Positions 6,642-9,654 of a stretch of DNA of 9,654 bases are shown in pieces. The translations under genes and the position numbers were made by a program. Each line of letters starts with the position of its first letter. The first letter of the stretch is position 1. The stretch is from Clostridia bacterium (lineage in GTDB: Bacteria; Bacillota_A; Clostridia; Oscillospirales; UBA929). The DNA lies in the NCBI GenBank assembly GCA_026001245.1, contig BNZR01000054.1, forward strand, positions 1 to 9,654. Direction: 5' to 3'. Below the pieces are notes generated by a model that was given only the letters and a program-made list of their open reading frames with translations, ran no database searches and was not told the DNA's origin.

Positions 6642-6687
6642 AAAATTATCGCGCCGTGACCTGAACGAATCCACGCCACGGCGCGAT
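6642..6687 (-). terminator. Hairpin between tail tube and chaperone genes (attenuator or leaky terminator)
   Basis: A perfect 11-bp GC-rich inverted repeat (ATCGCGCCGTG at 6687-6677 with CACGGCGCGAT at 6658-6648) with an 18-nt loop lies 8 nt after the xkdM stop, and is followed by AATTTTG. The T run is short, so a weak terminator, a 3' stabiliser for the tube message or an RNA processing site are all possible. It occupies most of the 72-bp gap, whose remainder holds the xkdN ribosome binding site. Confidence 0.55.
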
Positions 6688-6695
6688 TGTTAGTA

Positions 6696-7169
6696 TTACA
6701 TACCCGCAAGCAGTTTGAACGCTTCGGGCATCTTGAAATCCTCGAAGGTGAAGTCCATATCTTCATCAAGGTATTCACCATCGGCATCGAATTTGGCAAG
6801 AATCAGGCTGTCAAAGTTGCAATCCAAGAAAACTAACGTCTGCCGACCTGCCGCCGAAGTGGGGTCTTCGTTCGTCACCTGAATTTCAAAATAGGTGTCC
6901 TCGCCTGTGTCCTTGTACTTTACGGCAAGTTGCCGCATGATGGACTGGTTATAATGGCACGTTGCCGAACCTGAACCTTTCCAACCCGCCGCTTTGTTTC
7001 CCTGCTGTGTCTTGCCCAAAATCGGAACTTCGACCTTGGTTTTCTCGAAATTGGCTTCAAAGTTTATCATCTGCATGAAATTGTAACGCCTGTTTCCAAC
7101 CGTCACAAAACATTCAGCCAGTTTCGCGGACACGGCATCCTTGCCCTTCATAATCACGTTATTCAACAT
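6696..7169 (-). CDS. xkdM: Major tail tube protein (XkdM)
   Basis: The 157-residue tube subunit, stacked in hexameric rings inside the sheath. The XkdM pattern is clear: MLNNVIMKGKDAVSAKLAEC, the core GNRRYNFMQMINFEANFEKTK, VEVPILGKTQQGNKAAGWKG (46-65), SGSATCHYNQSIMRQLAVKY, and a C-terminus FDFTFEDF-type segment (MDFTFEDFKMPEAFKLL). Length is close to the usual size for the family. Start is ATG at 7169 after AAAGGGGG (spacer about 9 nt), in a 19-bp gap behind the sheath gene. The gene ends in TAA, followed 8 nt later by a perfect 11-bp hairpin. The peptide VEVPI is shared, down to the bases, with the chaperone gene next door. Confidence 0.95.
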   Translation of the reverse strand: MLNNVIMKGKDAVSAKLAECFVTVGNRRYNFMQMINFEANFEKTKVEVPILGKTQQGNKAAGWKGSGSATCHYNQSIMRQLAVKYKDTGEDTYFEIQVTNEDPTSAAGRQTLVFLDCNFDSLILAKFDADGEYLDEDMDFTFEDFKMPEAFKLLAGM

Positions 7170-7188
7170 TTGAATGTTCCCCCTTTCA

Positions 7189-8511
7189 TTAAGATACTGT
7201 TACGGTCATATAAAGCTGTTCCATAGCGTTCACAACTGTAACCGCATCTGCGACCACTACTGAACGCTTGGTGTTGCCCTGTGTGACCTCAACATCTGTG
7301 TCGGCGAAATTCTCAATGGCGCGGATGTCCTGAAGCTGTTCGTGGTGTTTCACAATGTCAGCCCACAAACTTATTCTGCCGCCTTCGTCATTCGGAACAA
7401 CGCCAAGGTATTTTGAATTGAACAGAACCGCGATGTCATTTGCGATTTGGTCTATAACCCTGATTGTTTGGTTCGACTGGAACACATCGCCCTTGTCGGC
7501 GGTCAGGTTTACAAGCGTGTTGATGTCGGTTAGAACGCGAACATCAGCATTGACACGGTGGAAAATGAATTTTCCCGCCTTGATTGCCTGTTCAAGCTGA
7601 ATCTGCGTGTAATCCACATCGGGATGATATTCGCCGTCATAAACCTTGTTCGTGATGCTTTTGTTCACGTCACAACCCGCTTCTGCGCCTGTAACCCAAA
7701 ACACCATCCCGCCGCTGTCCGTGTCATCGCCTGTTTCGCCTTCCAGTTTGTTTTCAACGCTGATAATGCCTTCGTAATCCGCGCCTGAATAACGGTAAAG
7801 AACCGTTTGAAACTTCAAGCCCATTTCGTCACGCATCCGCTTTGTCCATGTTGCGGCAAGCCCATTAACAGTTTGGTCAGTTGTGGCAATGCCAACGGTG
7901 TTGAATGTGTAACCTTCGATTTTGTCAATGAAGGTCTGATAGTCATCGCCTGACGTTGTTCCAGTGACACCGCCAGTAAACGAAATACCCGCCGACAACG
8001 TGATTGTGCCTGTTTTTGTCCAAGCCACAAAATTGTTATCCTGCAATTCGCTTCTTGCGGCAACGCCTGTCTGTTGCCAAGCCGCTTTTGTGCCGAAGAA
8101 CAGTTCAAAATCGAAGGTGGTTTCATCCTCGTTCTGCGTGATAACCAGTTTGATTTTGTTGCCACCCGCGCCCTTGTATTTCGCTGTTCCGTAAGTGGAT
8201 GTTGCCTTGACACCGCCTGTTCCGTTCACTTTGAAGAAATAACCCAATCGGGCATTTCTAAAAAGTTCGCGCAAATCGGAAATTGCATCTTCGGTGTACG
8301 CATAGCCGAAAATTTCAAGGCTGTTCTTTTGGAAATCGCCGCTTGTCACCGTAAACACTTCGTTGTCAATTCCCCAATCAAGAACAAGGGGCATAGCGAC
8401 AACGCCACGGTCTGACAGTGTAGCGGAAGCCCGTGCCGCTGATACAAAGTTTATATAACTGCCGGGCAAAACCTTATTTTGGGTAACAAAAGTACCGCCG
8501 CCAAGTGCCAT
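7189..8511 (-). CDS. xkdK: Tail sheath protein (XkdK)
   Basis: The 440-residue contractile sheath subunit, which makes this a contractile-tail system rather than a sipho- or podovirus. The N-terminus LPGSYINFVSAARASATLSDRGVVAMPLVLDWG is a hallmark of XkdK-type sheaths and carries the arm that links neighbouring subunits. A variable Gly/Thr-rich domain is inserted in the middle (about 105-190). The C-terminal core includes TDINTLVNLTADKGDVFQSNQTIRVIDQIANDIAVLFN and ends NAMEQLYMTVTVS, again standard. Start is ATG at 8511 with AAAGGAAAGGTGA upstream; that site is written into the last codons (LKGKVN) of the preceding gene, whose stop is one base away, so the two are closely coupled. Confidence 0.96.
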   Translation of the reverse strand: MALGGGTFVTQNKVLPGSYINFVSAARASATLSDRGVVAMPLVLDWGIDNEVFTVTSGDFQKNSLEIFGYAYTEDAISDLRELFRNARLGYFFKVNGTGGVKATSTYGTAKYKGAGGNKIKLVITQNEDETTFDFELFFGTKAAWQQTGVAARSELQDNNFVAWTKTGTITLSAGISFTGGVTGTTSGDDYQTFIDKIEGYTFNTVGIATTDQTVNGLAATWTKRMRDEMGLKFQTVLYRYSGADYEGIISVENKLEGETGDDTDSGGMVFWVTGAEAGCDVNKSITNKVYDGEYHPDVDYTQIQLEQAIKAGKFIFHRVNADVRVLTDINTLVNLTADKGDVFQSNQTIRVIDQIANDIAVLFNSKYLGVVPNDEGGRISLWADIVKHHEQLQDIRAIENFADTDVEVTQGNTKRSVVVADAVTVVNAMEQLYMTVTVS

Positions 8512-8512
8512 C

Positions 8513-8911
8513 TTAATTCACCTTTCCTTTCAAAAAATCGCCAATCAGCGCATCCACTTCGGCGTGTGAATACTCCTTGTCACCATTCAAGATGACATTC
8601 AGAATATCCCGCCTGTGGCTGTACCAGTTGGATTTCAGCAATTTTTCCTTGCTGTATCGCGAAACATCCGACCTTTCCGAAGCCGCCGTTTCAGCGGTTT
8701 TGACTTCGGGGGTTTTGTTTTCCGCGCCCTCTGTGGGGGTATTTGTCTGTTCCGTCACCGCACCCGAAGCCGCCGTTTCAGCGGTTTTGACTTCGGGGGT
8801 TTTGTTTTCCGCGCCCTCTGTGGGGGTATTTGTCTGTTCCGTCACCGCACCCGAAGCCGCCGTTTCAGCGGTTTTGACTTCGGGGGTTTCGGTTGTTCCT
8901 CTTTTTGCCAT
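8513..8911 (-). CDS. Small tail-module protein with 29-residue tandem repeats
   Basis: A 132-residue protein between the tail terminator and sheath genes, the place of a small poorly characterised protein in PBSX-type operons. Residues 9-78 are 2.4 copies of a Thr/Glu/Ala-rich 29-residue repeat (from TPEVKTAETAAS), acidic and surely disordered. Residues about 86-132 (YSKEKLLKSNWYSHRRDILNVILN to the C-terminal LKGKVN) form a compact helical domain seen before sheath genes in clostridial prophages, with no known function. I use ATG at 8911, 8 nt after AAAGGG, rather than GTG at 8920, which lies in the ribosome binding site and overlaps the upstream stop. The repeat copies are identical at every base, so the tail length may vary between strains. 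Confidence 0.85.
   Translation of the reverse strand: MAKRGTTETPEVKTAETAASGAVTEQTNTPTEGAENKTPEVKTAETAASGAVTEQTNTPTEGAENKTPEVKTAETAASERSDVSRYSKEKLLKSNWYSHRRDILNVILNGDKEYSHAEVDALIGDFLKGKVN
8677..8889 (-). repeat. 87-bp perfect tandem repeat (2.45 copies) within a gene
   Basis: Copies run 8677-8763 and 8764-8850, with a 39-bp partial copy at 8851-8889. I find no base difference between the copies. The unit is 29 codons, so copy-number changes keep the reading frame. Because 87 is divisible by three, the opposite strand is also open, which creates false plus-strand frames here. Confidence 0.97.
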
Positions 8912-8922
8912 GATATTCACCC
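8912..8922 (-). promoter_or_regulatory. Ribosome binding site that fixes the repeat-protein start at ATG 8911
   Basis: AAAGGGTGA sits at the end of the upstream gene and contains that gene's TGA. It is 8 nt from ATG 8911, while GTG 8920 overlaps the site itself. Confidence 0.7.
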
Positions 8923-9345
8923 TTTCGCTTTAATTTCGTTTAGGTCAAGTTCTTCCATCGGGTCTTGTTCCTCTGTTTTGTACACGAACATATTGTATTC
9001 GACAAAGAAATTCAACACGCCATCGGCGAACTCGCCGCGCATTTTTTCCCCACGCTGTAAATCCTCGCCCACTGTGATATATTCAAGGGCAAGAAATAAA
9101 TCATCCTGCACCCTCAAACATTCGGCGTTCGGTTCATTTTTGCTTGTGGGGAAATATTGAATCACAAACAAGTTCTGTCTGAAATAGCGTTTACCCAATA
9201 CCTGTGTGTTTGTGGGAGTTACAAGCTGAACAAAAAAGCAAGGTTCTGTTAAACCCTGCTTGACTTCTTCGGTGTAAATCTTGTAACCGTCACCGAATGC
9301 TTCATTCAGTTTTTCGCTTATGCCGTCAATGGTTTTGTCAAGCAT
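8917..9345 (-). CDS. xkdJ: Tail terminator / XkdJ-like protein (DUF6838 type)
   Basis: A 142-residue protein of the family found between the gp10-like and sheath genes of PBSX-type phages, thought to cap the tube and sheath at the neck. Visible features are the N-terminal helix LDKTIDGISEKLNEAFGDGYKIYTEEVKQGLTEPCFFVQL, the beta segment KRYFRQNLFVIQYFPT, the ECLRVQDDLFLALEYI helix, and LNFFVEYNMFVYK near the end. The alternating beta/helix plan fits tail terminator folds, though the function is inferred from position and family. Start is ATG at 9345 after AAGGGGG, overlapping the preceding stop by 8 bp. The TGA (8919-8917) is embedded in the ribosome binding site of the repeat protein. Confidence 0.88.
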   Translation of the reverse strand: MLDKTIDGISEKLNEAFGDGYKIYTEEVKQGLTEPCFFVQLVTPTNTQVLGKRYFRQNLFVIQYFPTSKNEPNAECLRVQDDLFLALEYITVGEDLQRGEKMRGEFADGVLNFFVEYNMFVYKTEEQDPMEELDLNEIKAKG

Positions 9346-9654
9346 TGAATACCCCCTTCAGGAATTGTTCAAGTTTCTGTTCAAGAATTCGCGGCGCATC
9401 CGCTTCCAATTCCTGTTCGGATATGGTCATCATGAATTTGCCGTTTACCCACCCTTTACCGCCCCTTGTTCTGTGTCCAAACTCGACATAGGACGCATAT
9501 TCAGTGGGGTTTATGATTTCCACTGTGTAACCATCGGCTGATTTGGTCACGTTGCCGACCGTCCAACCGCGCCGCAATGTGCCGCCTGTTTTTCCTGTGT
9601 TGTTCACCCACCGTTCGCGGGTTTGACCTTTGTTTTTGCCCTTTTTGATGGTAT
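9338..9654 (-). CDS. xkdI: HK97 gp10-like neck/tail completion protein (XkdI), N-terminus outside window
   Basis: The last 104 residues of an HK97 gp10/XkdI-type protein; the frame is open to the right edge, so the start is not seen. The family signature is NPTEYASYVEFGHRTRGGKGWVNGKFMM followed by ISEQELEADAPRILEQKLEQFLKG. Upstream lies a basic stretch (KKGKNKGQTRERWVNNTGKTGGTLRRGW). These proteins sit at the head-tail joint and help complete the tail. A GTG at 9607 is inside the coding sequence and is not the start, because conserved family sequence continues upstream. Head and connector genes are expected just beyond this edge. Confidence 0.92.
   Translation of the reverse strand, partial: TIKKGKNKGQTRERWVNNTGKTGGTLRRGWTVGNVTKSADGYTVEIINPTEYASYVEFGHRTRGGKGWVNGKFMMTISEQELEADAPRILEQKLEQFLKGVFNA

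Noticed and set aside
5788..6684. 16 identical bases (atccacgccacggcgc) at 5788-5803 and 6669-6684
   Set aside because: One copy is coding sequence of the tape measure and the other is part of the 6648-6687 hairpin and its loop. No flanking similarity or shared structure, so probably coincidence.
7815..8213. 132-codon minus-strand frame inside the sheath gene
   Set aside because: It is out of frame with the clear sheath protein and its Gln/Arg-rich translation resembles nothing known.
8677..8889. Repeat array considered as CRISPR
   Set aside because: Units are 87 bp, directly adjoining with no variable spacers, and in frame within a protein gene.
8577..9160. Long plus-strand open frames over the repeat region
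   Set aside because: They mirror the 87-bp repeats, whose length keeps every frame open, and lie opposite two well-supported genes. Products are Phe/Arg/Ser-rich or Val/Ser/Ala-rich with no family resemblance.

Overview
The window is one continuous stretch of the late structural operon of a contractile-tailed (myovirus-type) prophage, phage or phage-derived particle of the PBSX/Xkd family. Every gene lies on the minus strand, so transcription runs from high to low coordinates. Gene order and content match the tail and baseplate module of Bacillus PBSX and many clostridial prophages. Strong AGGAGG-like ribosome binding sites, TTG/GTG starts and moderate GC point to a Firmicutes host, probably a clostridial or gut relative. 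This is inference from gene families and translation signals, not from a taxonomic marker.

Layout in transcription order: neck protein of the HK97 gp10/XkdI type (cut by the right edge, 9338-9654); tail terminator/XkdJ-type protein (8917-9345); small protein with an 87-bp perfect tandem repeat (8513-8911); tail sheath XkdK (7189-8511); tail tube XkdM (6696-7169); tail assembly chaperone XkdN (6192-6623) with its -1 frame extension (5992-6189); tape measure protein (2758-5955); LysM protein XkdP (2072-2758); gpD-like hub XkdQ (1091-2050); XkdR/DUF2577 (691-1098); XkdS/gp25-like DUF2634 (293-694); baseplate J XkdT (cut by the left edge, 1-293). Most junctions overlap (TAATG, ATGA or 8 bp) or leave about 5-21 bp, indicating one translationally coupled operon. 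The only larger gaps, 6624-6695 and 5956-5991, each hold a terminator-like hairpin. They flank the chaperone gene, suggesting that transcript level steps down from the abundant tube and sheath genes to the chaperone and tape measure genes. No head, lysis, integrase, RNA or tail-fibre gene is visible, and no plus-strand gene is credible.

The best finding is a complete programmed -1 frameshift signal at the end of xkdN. It has an A AAA AAC slippery heptamer directly before the TAA stop, a 5-7 nt spacer, then an 11-bp stem stacked on a 9-bp inner stem. Slippage would fuse the 143-residue chaperone to the next reading frame, giving about 210 residues, the G/GT arrangement of tail assembly chaperones. 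Other notable points are the identical in-frame 29-residue repeats before the sheath gene, a tandem 155-residue duplication in the tape measure carrying a perfectly conserved 45-bp block, an 18-residue Trp/Gly repeat in the tape measure, and an identical VEVPI peptide coded by the same 16 bases in both the tail tube protein and its chaperone.
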